Shown: positions 1 to 9,472, counted from the stretch's first letter. The stretch is 14,136 nucleotides of DNA from Dichotomicrobium sp964650735 (GCA_964650735.1 CAZYUT010000048.1:1-14136), one strand, 5' to 3'. Translations and numbers: made by a program. The notes: generated by a model from the sequence alone, not told the origin.

Positions 1-8
1 CTAGAATG

Positions 9-1175
9 CTATTGCCTTGGCGCTTCCACTCCGACCGAAAGCATCTGTCCGCCATAGCGGTTGATTTCAATGGTGGTGATATCGTCGCTGGGATCATCGG
101 CCCGCAGCGAAGGCTGACAGCGCACGAACTTGTCCATTGGATGCGGCGCGAAATTGGCATCCGCGCATCGGTTTTCACTCACAACTTCGTAAGGCAGGTA
201 AAGCTGAATATCGAGCATCAGCGCGTCGACAGCAGCCGTGTCGTTTGCCTCGGTATGAGCTTCGGACACGACCAAGCTGCCAACGGGGGCAGCTTCGAGA
301 GGCGTGGAACGCAAAGCCCGTAGCTTTGCAGTCGCTCTGTGAAGCGCACCCGCTGCGCGGAACCTCTCCCAGGCAGCCACGTATTGCTCGGCCTGCTCGA
401 TGACGCTGGCCTCCGCGTCCAGGCCGACTTCGCTGTAAAGGGCTTCAATCCGTTCGCGCTGTGCTGCCTCGGCATTATCCACGGCCAGTGCGAGCAGCGC
501 CAGACCCTGCGCCTTCAACCGGTCGTTTGCGCCCGCGCGCCACAACATTTCCCCGAGATAAGCCTGCGCTGGCGCGAACCTCTTCTGGCTGGCCTTCAGC
601 AGCCAGCTCGCGGCGAGCCGCTGGCTGCGCGCCACGCCATCGCCCTCGGCGTACATCCGGCCGATTTCGAACTGAGCCCTGGGATCGCGGAAATAGCTTG
701 CGGCGTCGCGCATCAGTTGCGCGGCGCGGCGCGGATCGGGTTTGAGGCCAATTTCAGGCACCCCGTCGCGATAGTAGCGTGAGAGGTTGCGCATCGCCTC
801 GGCGACGCGGGGCGAAGCGGGGTGCAGCCGGTCGATGCCGCCGTATGCGTTGACGATCATGTGGTTGTAAGTGAGCGCGCTCGCATCGTCGCGAAGCTCG
901 CCGTCGGCGCCATAGAGATGGGCCAGACGAAGCTGCGCGCCGAGAACGCCGCGATCCGCCGCATAGTGCAGGGCCGGAAGGGCTTCCGAGACGTCTTCCT
1001 GCGCAAGCGATTGGATGCCCGCGCGGTACGCCGCATGAGGCGAGTCAAACTCCGCCTCGGCCGATGGGCTCAAGCTATCCGGACCGCCGGCGACAAGCGC
1101 GGCTAGCCCGCCCACGCCGATCGCCGCAACGGCAAGAAGCGCAGCCCCCCGCCAGCCTCGCTTAGATATCCGCAT
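9..1175 (-). CDS. Membrane-anchored or secreted Sel1-repeat (TPR-like) protein
   Basis: This is a 388-residue protein of unknown specific function. Residues 1-9 are basic (MRISKRGWR) and are followed by a hydrophobic stretch at about 10-30, so it is either a signal peptide or a membrane anchor placing the rest in the periplasm. Sel1/TPR-like helical repeats are visible at about 59-95 (ALPALHYAADRGVLGAQLRL), 143-181 (AAQLMRDAAS...AQFEIGRMYAEGDGV) and 182-218 (AASWLLKAS...AQAYLGEML). Such repeats usually mediate protein-protein contacts. The C-terminal 90 residues are not repeat-like and contain two cysteines (337, 353) that could form a disulfide. The start codon lies inside the end of ilvD (14-bp overlap), which implies translational coupling to it. 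The periplasmic Sel1 architecture recalls rhizobial ExoR, but this protein is longer and I do not claim orthology. The family call is good; the function is unknown. Confidence 0.8.
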   Translation of the reverse strand: MRISKRGWRGAALLAVAAIGVGGLAALVAGGPDSLSPSAEAEFDSPHAAYRAGIQSLAQEDVSEALPALHYAADRGVLGAQLRLAHLYGADGELRDDASALTYNHMIVNAYGGIDRLHPASPRVAEAMRNLSRYYRDGVPEIGLKPDPRRAAQLMRDAASYFRDPRAQFEIGRMYAEGDGVARSQRLAASWLLKASQKRFAPAQAYLGEMLWRAGANDRLKAQGLALLALAVDNAEAAQRERIEALYSEVGLDAEASVIEQAEQYVAAWERFRAAGALHRATAKLRALRSTPLEAAPVGSLVVSEAHTEANDTAAVDALMLDIQLYLPYEVVSENRCADANFAPHPMDKFVRCQPSLRADDPSDDITTIEINRYGGQMLSVGVEAPRQ

Positions 1176-2886
1176 AACACATCACTTCCGCTTCCGCCCC
1201 GGGATGGGTCACGGCTCCGTCACGCGCGGGCCCGACCGTCTGGGCATACTTCCACAGCGCACCGCTCTGATAATCCGTCGCGCGCGGCTTCCATTCCGAC
1301 TTGCGCCGCTCAAGTTCCGCCGCATCGACTTCCAGGTCGATCACGCCTTTTTCGGCGTCGATCAGGATGGAGTCGCCGTCCTTGATGAGCGCGATTGGCC
1401 CGCCGACTGCCGCTTCCGGCCCGACATGGCCGATGCAGAAGCCGCGCGTGGCCCCTGAAAACCGGCCGTCGGTAATGAGCGCCACCTTGTCGCCCATGCC
1501 CTGGCCATAGATCGCGGCAGTGGTGGAGAGCATCTCGCGCATGCCGGGGCCGCCTTTGGGCCCCTCGTAGCGGATCACGATGATGTCGCCTTCCTCGTAC
1601 TGGCGAGCATCGACGGCGGCGAATGCCTCCTCTTCGCTGTCGAAGCAGCGCGCCTTTCCGCGGAAGACGAGGTTTTTCATGCCAGCGACCTTCACGATTG
1701 CGCCGTCGGGGGCCAGCGTGCCCTTCAGGCCGACAACGCCGCCGGTCGGGCTGATCGGGTTCGTGACCGGATAGACCACATCCTGATTGTCCGGGAAGCG
1801 CACCCCGGCGAGGTCTTCGGCGAGCGTCTTGCCGGTGACGGTGAGGCAGTCCGGGTGAAGATAGCCGCCCTCCAGCAGCGTCTTGAGCACGATCTGCACG
1901 CCGCCGACCTCATAGAGGTCATTCGCCACGTATTTGCCGCCCGGCTTCAGGTCGGCAATGTAGGGCGTCTTTCGGAAGATCTCAGCGACGTCGAACAGGT
2001 CAAACTTGATGCCGGCCTCGTGCGCGATGGCCGGCAGGTGCAGCGCCGCATTGGTCGAGCCGCCCGTGGCCGCCACGACCACTGCCGCGTTTTCCAGCGC
2101 CTTGCGGGTGACGATCTCGCGCGGGCGGATGCCATCGGCAATCAGGCGCATCACCGCGCGGCCGGAAGCCGCCCCATATTGATCTCGGGTCTCATAGGGC
2201 GCGGGTGCGCCAGCCGAGCCGGGCAAGGCGATGCCCATCGCCTCGGACACGCAGGCCATCGTATTGGCGGTGAACTGCCCGCCGCAGGAGCCGGCGCTCG
2301 GGCAGGCGACGCATTCCAGTTCGTGCAGGTCCTCGTCGGACATCAGGCCGCTGGAATGCTTGCCAACGCCCTCGAACACGTCGACGACCGTCACCTCCTT
2401 GCCGCGGAACTTTCCGGGCAGGATCGTACCGCCATACATGAACACGCTGGGCACGTTGAGCCGGACCATCGCCATCATCATGCCGGGCAGCGATTTGTCA
2501 CAGCCAGCAAGGCCAACGAGCGCATCATAGCAATGGCCGCGCATGGTCAACTCGATGGAGTCCGCGATAACCTCGCGGCTGACCAACGAGGACTTCATGC
2601 CCTGGTGGCCCATCGCGATGCCGTCGGTGACGGTGATCGTGCAGAATTCGCGCGGCGTGCCGTGTTCTTCGATAACGCCTTGCTTGACCGCTTGCGCCTG
2701 GCGCATCAGCGCGATGTTGCACGGCGCGGCTTCATTCCAGCAGGTGGCGACCCCGACAAAAGGCTGATGGATTTGCTCTTCAGTAAGCCCCATCGCGTAG
2801 TAGTAAGAGCGATGCGGCGCGCGGTTCGCGCCCTCGGTCACATGGCGGCTCGGGAGCTTTGACTTGTCGAACGATTTGGCGTCCAT
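1162..2886 (-). CDS. ilvD: Dihydroxy-acid dehydratase (DHAD)
   Basis: Cytoplasmic Fe-S enzyme of valine, isoleucine and pantothenate precursor synthesis. It dehydrates 2,3-dihydroxy-3-methyl-butanoate or -pentanoate to the 2-oxo acid. The 574 residues match the usual family length. Visible signatures are ATCWNEAAPCN with Cys49, GLAGCDKSLPG with Cys129 and the Lys131 position that is carbamylated in the family, ACPSAGSCGGQF with Cys201, and the C-terminal DGRFSGATRG and HVGPEA motifs. The Cys49/Cys129/Cys201 trio is the expected set of cluster ligands; the cluster type ([2Fe-2S] is likely for this subgroup) is inferred. The ATG at 2886 gives the conserved N-terminus (MDAKSFDKSKLPSRHVTEG) but has no good Shine-Dalgarno: an A-rich tract (AAAAAAA) lies just upstream and the nearest GAGG is about 16 nt away. 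It has its own 315-bp upstream region and is followed by a 14-bp-overlapping Sel1 gene. Confidence 0.97.
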   Translation of the reverse strand: MDAKSFDKSKLPSRHVTEGANRAPHRSYYYAMGLTEEQIHQPFVGVATCWNEAAPCNIALMRQAQAVKQGVIEEHGTPREFCTITVTDGIAMGHQGMKSSLVSREVIADSIELTMRGHCYDALVGLAGCDKSLPGMMMAMVRLNVPSVFMYGGTILPGKFRGKEVTVVDVFEGVGKHSSGLMSDEDLHELECVACPSAGSCGGQFTANTMACVSEAMGIALPGSAGAPAPYETRDQYGAASGRAVMRLIADGIRPREIVTRKALENAAVVVAATGGSTNAALHLPAIAHEAGIKFDLFDVAEIFRKTPYIADLKPGGKYVANDLYEVGGVQIVLKTLLEGGYLHPDCLTVTGKTLAEDLAGVRFPDNQDVVYPVTNPISPTGGVVGLKGTLAPDGAIVKVAGMKNLVFRGKARCFDSEEEAFAAVDARQYEEGDIIVIRYEGPKGGPGMREMLSTTAAIYGQGMGDKVALITDGRFSGATRGFCIGHVGPEAAVGGPIALIKDGDSILIDAEKGVIDLEVDAAELERRKSEWKPRATDYQSGALWKYAQTVGPARDGAVTHPGAEAEVMCYADI

Positions 2887-2944
2887 GGCGTTTTTTTACT
2901 GACCTCGATCGGCACCGTGCCTAACCGCGTGGCACACTGCCCAA

Positions 2945-3062
2945 ATTATGGCGCAAGAGACCGGAGCACGGCTTCACCAGAGTGTCATCTGCAAGTGTCA
3001 TTCCTGTCAGACGGGTGTCATAACCTGCGTGTACTGCACGGTCGAAATCCATTATGGCGCAA
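2945..3062 (-). repeat. Two exact copies of a 12-mer in the ilvD upstream region
   Basis: ATTATGGCGCAA occurs at 2945-2956 and again at 3051-3062, in the same orientation. Read in the ilvD direction it is TTGCGCCATAAT, whose last six bases look like a -10 element. The copies are 106 bp apart. An exact 12-bp match within about 300 bp is unlikely by chance, so duplicated promoter -10 segments or a paired regulator site are both plausible. Neither copy has a clear -35 at 16-18 bp. Confidence 0.5.
2982..3021. promoter_or_regulatory. Cluster of GTGTCAT motifs, possible operator array
   Basis: GTGTCAT is found at 2982-2988, 2995-3001 and 3015-3021, with a further TGTCA at 3005-3009. That is four TGTCA cores in under 40 bp, all in the same orientation and spaced 13, 9 and 11 bp. 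In the ilvD direction they read ATGACAC. They lie between the two 12-mer copies, about 100-135 bp upstream of the ilvD start. I do not recognise the cognate regulator. Confidence 0.35.
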
Positions 3063-3099
3063 ACTTGACGCGCTGGCAGCAATATGTGTTGTCGCGGTC

Positions 3100-3123
3100 A
3101 CACCCTCGGTCAAACCGGGTGTG
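3100..3123. other. Bulged hairpin upstream of ilvD
   Basis: CACACC-CT-CGGT-CAA-ACCG-GGTGTG folds into a 10-bp stem with a 2-nt bulge and a 3-nt loop. There is no T-run on either side, so it is not a canonical intrinsic terminator for valS, whose stop is about 80 bp away. It could be an operator dyad or an RNA structure. Confidence 0.4.
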
Positions 3124-3130
3124 GCGGACA

Positions 3131-3156
3131 GTTTACGCGCAGCAAGGTTTACGCGC
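3131..3156. repeat. Direct repeat GTTTACGCGC x2, 16-bp period
   Basis: GTTTACGCGC occurs at 3131-3140 and 3147-3156, separated by AGCAAG. The second copy runs into CTTAAC, giving TTTA-N7-TTAAC at 3148-3163. This is one mismatch from the CtrA consensus TTAA-N7-TTAAC of alphaproteobacteria. It lies about 260 bp upstream of ilvD and just past the valS stop; its function is unknown. Confidence 0.4.
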
Positions 3157-3183
3157 GCTTAACAGATTGGGGAGAACTTTATC

Positions 3184-3200
3184 GGCTTGCGGTCGCAGCC
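3184..3200 (-). terminator. Weak hairpin directly after valS
   Basis: GGC(T)TGC-GGTC-GCAGCC forms a short bulged stem ending one base before the valS stop codon. On the minus strand it is followed by GATAAAGTTCTCC, without a proper U-tract. It is a weak termination candidate at most; Rho-dependent ending is equally possible. Confidence 0.2.
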
Positions 3201-3201
3201 A

Positions 3202-5889
<2,688 letters not shown>

Positions 5890-5926
5890 CGGCCAGTCTA
5901 GGTTTCGCGGATTTGTCGCCTATCGC

Positions 5927-5941
5927 GTCAGCGCGGCTGAC
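5927..5941. other. Inverted repeat upstream of valS
   Basis: GTCAGC-GCG-GCTGAC is a perfect 6-bp dyad with a 3-nt centre, about 38 bp upstream of the valS start. It may be a leader hairpin or a small operator. It has no U-tract and I recognise no regulator. Confidence 0.3.
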
Positions 5942-6022
5942 TACGCGCCCGTCATGCAAAAGGGTGGTTTGCAGCAGCTGCCCAGCGTCATCCCGCCGGC
6001 CGCTGATACGCGATTTGCTATT

Positions 6023-6052
6023 GCTGTATGATGGACGGATGGATTTCGTCAA
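6023..6052 (-). promoter_or_regulatory. Candidate valS promoter
   Basis: On the minus strand, TTGACG (complement of 6047-6052) is separated by 18 bp from TACAGC (complement of 6023-6028). The -35 matches 5/6 and the -10 only 3/6. It lies in the popZ-valS gap, which would leave a leader of roughly 125 nt before valS. Read-through from popZ is the alternative. Confidence 0.28.
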
Positions 6053-6096
6053 TGTCGCTTGGGGCGCGTTTCCGGTTGGGAAATGCCGGCGTGCGC

Positions 6097-7434
6097 TCAC
6101 TGTTCGTCACCGCGGTGTTCCCTGATGCTCTCAGTGCTGCCGGTCTGGTCTCCCGCTTCGGCGACTTCCTCACGCATCGCCGCTTCGACAAGCCGGGGCA
6201 TGTTCTTGTCGAGCCACTCCTGCAGCATCGGGCGCAGAAGCTCCTTCACGCTGTCCTCCAGCGTCTTGCCGCCAACAGTTGCAGGCGCCGGGGCTGCGGG
6301 GGCCCGGCTTGTTTGCTCCGGGGCACACTGCGCTGCCCCCTGGCCGGGGGCAGGCGTTGTCTCCATCGGCTCACGGGCCTCAGGCGCTGCAGCCTGATGC
6401 GGTTCCGGCATGGTCTCGACCGGCGCGTGAGCATCGGGCGGCGCCGACGCGGTCTCATCCGTGGACTGCTGCGGCGAGACGTCCATCGGCTCCTGGCCTG
6501 GCTCAAACCTATCTGCGTCCTCGATCTGCGGATCGGTTGGGGCCGGGTTGCGCGGCGGCATTCCGAACACTGCCTCCAGTTCGGCCGCCGCCGGGAATGC
6601 GCGCAACTGGTGATGCTCCGGCTGCCGCACCTCATCAAGCGCGGCATCGGCTTCGGGCGCGAATTCGATCTGGTCGTGCGCCGAGCCGGGATCTGCGGAC
6701 GCCCCGCCCTCGCTCAAGGAGGTCAGTTCGATTCCCGCTTCGTCCCGGTGATCTCCGGCTGGTTCCGCCGCGTTTTCCGGCTCTGGGTCTGGCGCCGGCG
6801 CCTCATGCGGCCCCTCGTCGATCTTGCGGGCGAATCGCGCGCCCGCGCCTTGTGAGCGCGCCAGTTTGTAGCTCTCGGTCACATCGAAGGGATCGTTGGA
6901 GGGCCAAGCGCTTTCGGGATGGGTCTGAACCGCCGTGAACGGTGAGGCCGGGCCGGCCTCGCCCACTGGCATCTGGAAATCCTGCGCCCAGACGCTGGTT
7001 TGCCCAAGAGCCGCTTCATCATCGTTTTCATCAGCGTGTTGCGCGACCGCCGCGTCTTCGTCGGTCGCGCCGTCTTGGAGCGCTTGCGCGTCTGCCTCCG
7101 CCTGCGCCCGGCGTTCCTGTTCGCGTCGGATGGCGGCAGTTGCCTCGGTCACGATGAATTCTTCGGAAAGATCAAGCACGTCCTCGGCAGGCTCTGGTGC
7201 GTTCTCCTGGTCCGTGCCTGGCTCTGCTGCTTGCGCCTGGCCGCCGCGAAGGACGCTCAAAATGCTGCCAGGGGCGTGCTCGCGGCTTTGTGGATGACCG
7301 TTTGCGGCGTCGCGGCTGCGCGGGGCCCCATCCTGGTCTACGCCGCCTTCGGCGCTGTCGTCCGCAATGATCTCGCGGATCGATGACAGAATATCGTCGA
7401 TGCTGGGTTGCGACTCTTTGCTCTCCGCACTCAT
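6097..7434 (-). CDS. popZ: PopZ-family (DUF2497) polar organizing protein
   Basis: PopZ assembles into a cytoplasmic meshwork at the cell pole that anchors the ParB-bound chromosome origin and recruits signalling proteins. The two conserved ends are visible. Residues 10-26 (PSIDDILSSIREIIADD) are the N-terminal partner-binding helix. Residues 388-425 (GGKTLEDSVKELL, RPMLQEWLDKNMPRLVEAAM) are the C-terminal oligomerization region. A DVLDLSEEF segment at 85-93 is also typical of the family. Between about 100 and 385 the protein is acidic, rich in Pro, Ala, Glu and Asp, and probably disordered. At 445 residues it is more than twice the length of Caulobacter PopZ (177), almost entirely because of this linker. 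A GGGGGAACTAACG leader before the ATG gives an acceptable ribosome site. It lies between tolC and valS in the same direction. The family call is strong; polar function in this organism is inferred. Confidence 0.92.
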   Translation of the reverse strand: MSAESKESQPSIDDILSSIREIIADDSAEGGVDQDGAPRSRDAANGHPQSREHAPGSILSVLRGGQAQAAEPGTDQENAPEPAEDVLDLSEEFIVTEATAAIRREQERRAQAEADAQALQDGATDEDAAVAQHADENDDEAALGQTSVWAQDFQMPVGEAGPASPFTAVQTHPESAWPSNDPFDVTESYKLARSQGAGARFARKIDEGPHEAPAPDPEPENAAEPAGDHRDEAGIELTSLSEGGASADPGSAHDQIEFAPEADAALDEVRQPEHHQLRAFPAAAELEAVFGMPPRNPAPTDPQIEDADRFEPGQEPMDVSPQQSTDETASAPPDAHAPVETMPEPHQAAAPEAREPMETTPAPGQGAAQCAPEQTSRAPAAPAPATVGGKTLEDSVKELLRPMLQEWLDKNMPRLVEAAMREEVAEAGDQTGSTESIREHRGDEQ

Positions 7435-7510
7435 CGTTAGTTCCCCCGCTTACACCGCCGCACTGCTCTGAAGGGAAAGGGTCGCCTGGGCCCGTTCGAC
7501 CGGCCGCTCA

Positions 7511-7525
7511 TTAACGCATCTTTAC
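7511..7525. promoter_or_regulatory. CtrA-box-like site upstream of popZ
   Basis: TTAA-CGCATCT-TTAC has one perfect TTAA half, the correct 7-bp spacing and one mismatch in the second half against TTAA-N7-TTAA. It lies 77-91 bp upstream of the popZ ATG. CtrA is the alphaproteobacterial cell-cycle regulator, which would suit a polarity gene. One site with a mismatch is weak evidence. Confidence 0.3.
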
Positions 7526-7614
7526 CTTTTCTCAAGGGTGAATAACGCAGGAGGGCCGACAACGACAAGAGATTATGGACGGATTTCTCCGCGTTATGGG
7601 TGATTTTCCGGCCT

Positions 7615-7636
7615 GCGATGTTCGGCTGGACATCGC
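7615..7636 (-). other. Hairpin downstream of tolC
   Basis: GCGATGT and ACATCGC form a perfect 7-bp stem around an 8-nt loop, beginning about 20 bp past the tolC stop. No T-run follows in the tolC direction, so it could stabilise the 3' end or pause transcription but is not a standard intrinsic terminator. Confidence 0.3.
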
Positions 7637-7656
7637 TGTGCGCGCGCTGGCTGCAG

Positions 7657-9162
7657 CTACTTCAGCGAGGTCCCATTGTCATCGGGGATCACCCACGGCT
7701 CGTGGCTGACGCCGACGCCGCCGGTCTGCTCGTCGATCAATTCGTTACCCGGTTCGAGCACAGCATCGCCGCCGGCAACGGTCGTATCCTCCACGGGCAG
7801 AACGCTGGTTGACCAGTGGAAGCCGAACGGGCGGTCCTTGACATCGCGGTAGTGTGCGTCCGGGTCGTAGATTTCGGTCGGGAGATCAAGATCCGCGGGC
7901 GTCAAACGTCCGATCGCCGCCAGCAGCGCGTAGGACGCCACCACAAGATCGCGCCGGCTGGTGACCAGCGAAACTTGGGAATCCAGCAACTCCTGTTCCG
8001 CATCAAGCACGTCGAGCACCGTTCGCTGACCAACCTGCTCCTCGGCACGCACGCCTTCGAGCGCGATCCGGTTCGCCTCTACCGCGGCGCGATCCGACAC
8101 AAGCGCGGCCCGCGCGGCAACCACCTGTCCCCAGGCCGAAACCACATCGGCGCGCACGGCGACACGCGCCTGATCGACCTCCTGACGGCGCTGAAGCTCG
8201 ATGTCCTGCGCCTGGCGCACGCGCGCAGAGACTTCGCCACCCTGGTAAATCGGCACCGTCAACCGGCCGGTCACCGTCGTCGTGTCGCGCTCATCCGCGC
8301 CGCCAGTGTCGTAGCTCTTTTCGTAGCGGGCCTCCAACTGGACTTCCGGCAGGAGTTCGCCCTTAATCGTTTTGGTGTCGTATTCCGCCGATTTGACCCG
8401 GAACAGACCCGCGAGGATTTGCGGATTACGCCTCTCCCCCGCCTGCAACGCAGCTTCCAGCGTTGGCGGGAGCAAGCTGTCGGCGGGTCTCGGGGTTTCG
8501 AGGTTGCTCGGAGGGAAGCCGATCACACGTTCGTAGGCGGCGCGGCTGGTCTTCAGGTTTGCTGTGGCAAGGTTGAGCGCGGAGACCGCCTCTGCGCGCC
8601 GCGCTTGAGCCTGCGCCACGTCAGTTCGTGTGACCTCGCCAACGTCAAACCGGTCCTGGGTGGCCTGGAGCTGTTCCGAGAGGAACTCGACGTTGTTCTG
8701 CCGCAGCCGGATGATGGCCTGGTCGCGCAGCACATTCATATACTGCGTCACCGCGTCGAGAAGCACCTGCTGGCCCACGTCGCGCAGGTCTTCGCGCGCC
8801 GCTTCCACGCTGGCCTTGGCCGCCTCGACGGAATTGACCGTGCGGAAGCCGCGAAAAATCGGCTGCGCGAGGCTGACGGAATAGTTGCGGGGGTGGCTCA
8901 CGCCGTCTGCTGGAGAAGGGGGCTGTGAGTTGACGTCCTGATACGTATAGGTCGCCTCGCCCTGGATGACTGGCCGATAGCCGGACTTGGCGCGCGCAAC
9001 CTCCTCGTCGGTCGCGCGCAGCTGGGCGCGTCGAGCCTTGATCTGCGGATTGGCGATGTAAGCCGCCGCGAGCGCCTCCTTCAGGGTCTCGCCACGGGCA
9101 ACAGGCGTGTACAGCCCGCCCGCTATTGCGAGCGCGATTGCCGACACGAGAACTTTGCGCAT
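7657..9162 (-). CDS. tolC: TolC-family type I secretion outer membrane protein
   Basis: Trimeric outer membrane channel-tunnel protein that works with inner-membrane transporters and periplasmic adaptors to export drugs or proteins. It has 501 residues (E. coli TolC 493). Residues 1-24 are a signal peptide (MRKVLVSAIALAIAGG) ending near VARG-ETL. Two OEP repeats follow at about 25-215 and 235-430. Each begins with a LKEALAAAY-NPQI or LEAALQAGERRNPQI element and includes the SVSLAQPIFRGF and TVTGRLTVPIYQGG strand-turn signatures typical of this family. Residues from about 440 to 501 form a polar C-terminal extension (DVKDRPFGFHW..., PWVIPDDNGTSLK) that packs no recognisable domain. No transporter or adaptor gene is adjacent, so the channel is probably shared. 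The start is the only Met preceding a signal peptide; AAGGGCG lies a little far (about 10 nt) upstream. The family is certain, the specific partner unknown. Confidence 0.93.
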   Translation of the reverse strand: MRKVLVSAIALAIAGGLYTPVARGETLKEALAAAYIANPQIKARRAQLRATDEEVARAKSGYRPVIQGEATYTYQDVNSQPPSPADGVSHPRNYSVSLAQPIFRGFRTVNSVEAAKASVEAAREDLRDVGQQVLLDAVTQYMNVLRDQAIIRLRQNNVEFLSEQLQATQDRFDVGEVTRTDVAQAQARRAEAVSALNLATANLKTSRAAYERVIGFPPSNLETPRPADSLLPPTLEAALQAGERRNPQILAGLFRVKSAEYDTKTIKGELLPEVQLEARYEKSYDTGGADERDTTTVTGRLTVPIYQGGEVSARVRQAQDIELQRRQEVDQARVAVRADVVSAWGQVVAARAALVSDRAAVEANRIALEGVRAEEQVGQRTVLDVLDAEQELLDSQVSLVTSRRDLVVASYALLAAIGRLTPADLDLPTEIYDPDAHYRDVKDRPFGFHWSTSVLPVEDTTVAGGDAVLEPGNELIDEQTGGVGVSHEPWVIPDDNGTSLK

Positions 9163-9291
9163 TATCGAATCGCCCTTTCGCCGGCTAGAACTGTCCTAAG
9201 CTCTTTGCCCCGCCCTCTCGCAACGCGCTGACTCGACGCCGATCGGCCAGAACCCCCGACCGGAACATGGAATCCCCGAATGTGACGGAAA
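9163..9291. other. Gap between the small ORF and tolC
   Basis: These 129 bp contain no convincing gene. The tolC promoter or read-through from the kinase must supply tolC transcription. I see no clear promoter pair or terminator; C-runs (CCCCGACC, CCCCGCCC) are the only notable texture. Confidence 0.4.
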
Positions 9292-9471
9292 CTAGCTATC
9301 GAACAGGTCGGGCGAAAGCGCGGTGCGGGTGCAATCGAACAAGTTTTCGGGGCACGTGACCTTTTTGCCGCGACGCATCGGCTGGCCCAAGCTGCGATCC
9401 GCGATTCGCCTTTCGAGCGCGCAGCGGTGGCGCGCGCGGTCATCCGAGAGCGCCAATCTGGCGACGCGCAT
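9292..9471 (-). CDS. Possible small protein (59 aa) coupled to the histidine kinase
   Basis: This frame opens with an ATG one base after the kinase stop (TGA-T-ATG), preceded by GGAAG at a 5-nt spacing. It runs 59 codons to TAG. An in-frame ATG at 9510, inside the kinase end, would give 72 residues. Third codon positions are clearly G/C-rich (about 78% over the longer version by my count), as expected for coding DNA here. The product is basic at the N-terminus (MRVARLALSDDRARHRC) and contains a possible two-cysteine motif TCPENLFDC near the C-terminus. I recognise no family, signal peptide or membrane segment. If real it is co-translated with the kinase. Alternatively it is a non-coding 3' tail that happens to stay open. 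Confidence 0.42.
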   Translation of the reverse strand: MRVARLALSDDRARHRCALERRIADRSLGQPMRRGKKVTCPENLFDCTRTALSPDLFDS

Positions 9472-9472
9472 A

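Larger units (their letters stand above)
2887..3201. other. Patterned intergenic region between valS and ilvD
   Basis: This 315-bp stretch without a gene is the 3' flank of valS and the 5' region of ilvD. I see no ORF with coding character. It holds two copies of a 12-mer, a GTGTCAT cluster, a bulged hairpin and a 10-bp direct repeat, each listed separately. No textbook sigma-70 promoter stands out. The CATAAT within each 12-mer copy resembles a -10 box on the minus strand, but a matching -35 is not obvious. The ilvD promoter and any leader regulation must lie here. Confidence 0.6.

Noticed and set aside
1855..2862. 335-codon plus-strand frame inside ilvD
   Set aside because: Antisense shadow of a strongly conserved DHAD; the product is rich in Ala, Arg, His and Asp and resembles no family.
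6064..6096. Imperfect long hairpin just after popZ (TTTCC/GGAAA with GCGC ends)
   Set aside because: Only the 5-bp inner stem is perfect and no U-tract follows; too weak to call a terminator.
9162..9443. 93-codon minus-strand frame between the kinase and tolC
   Set aside because: It has a low-complexity Arg/Ala/Ser product, lacks a good start signal and overlaps the better supported 59-codon frame.
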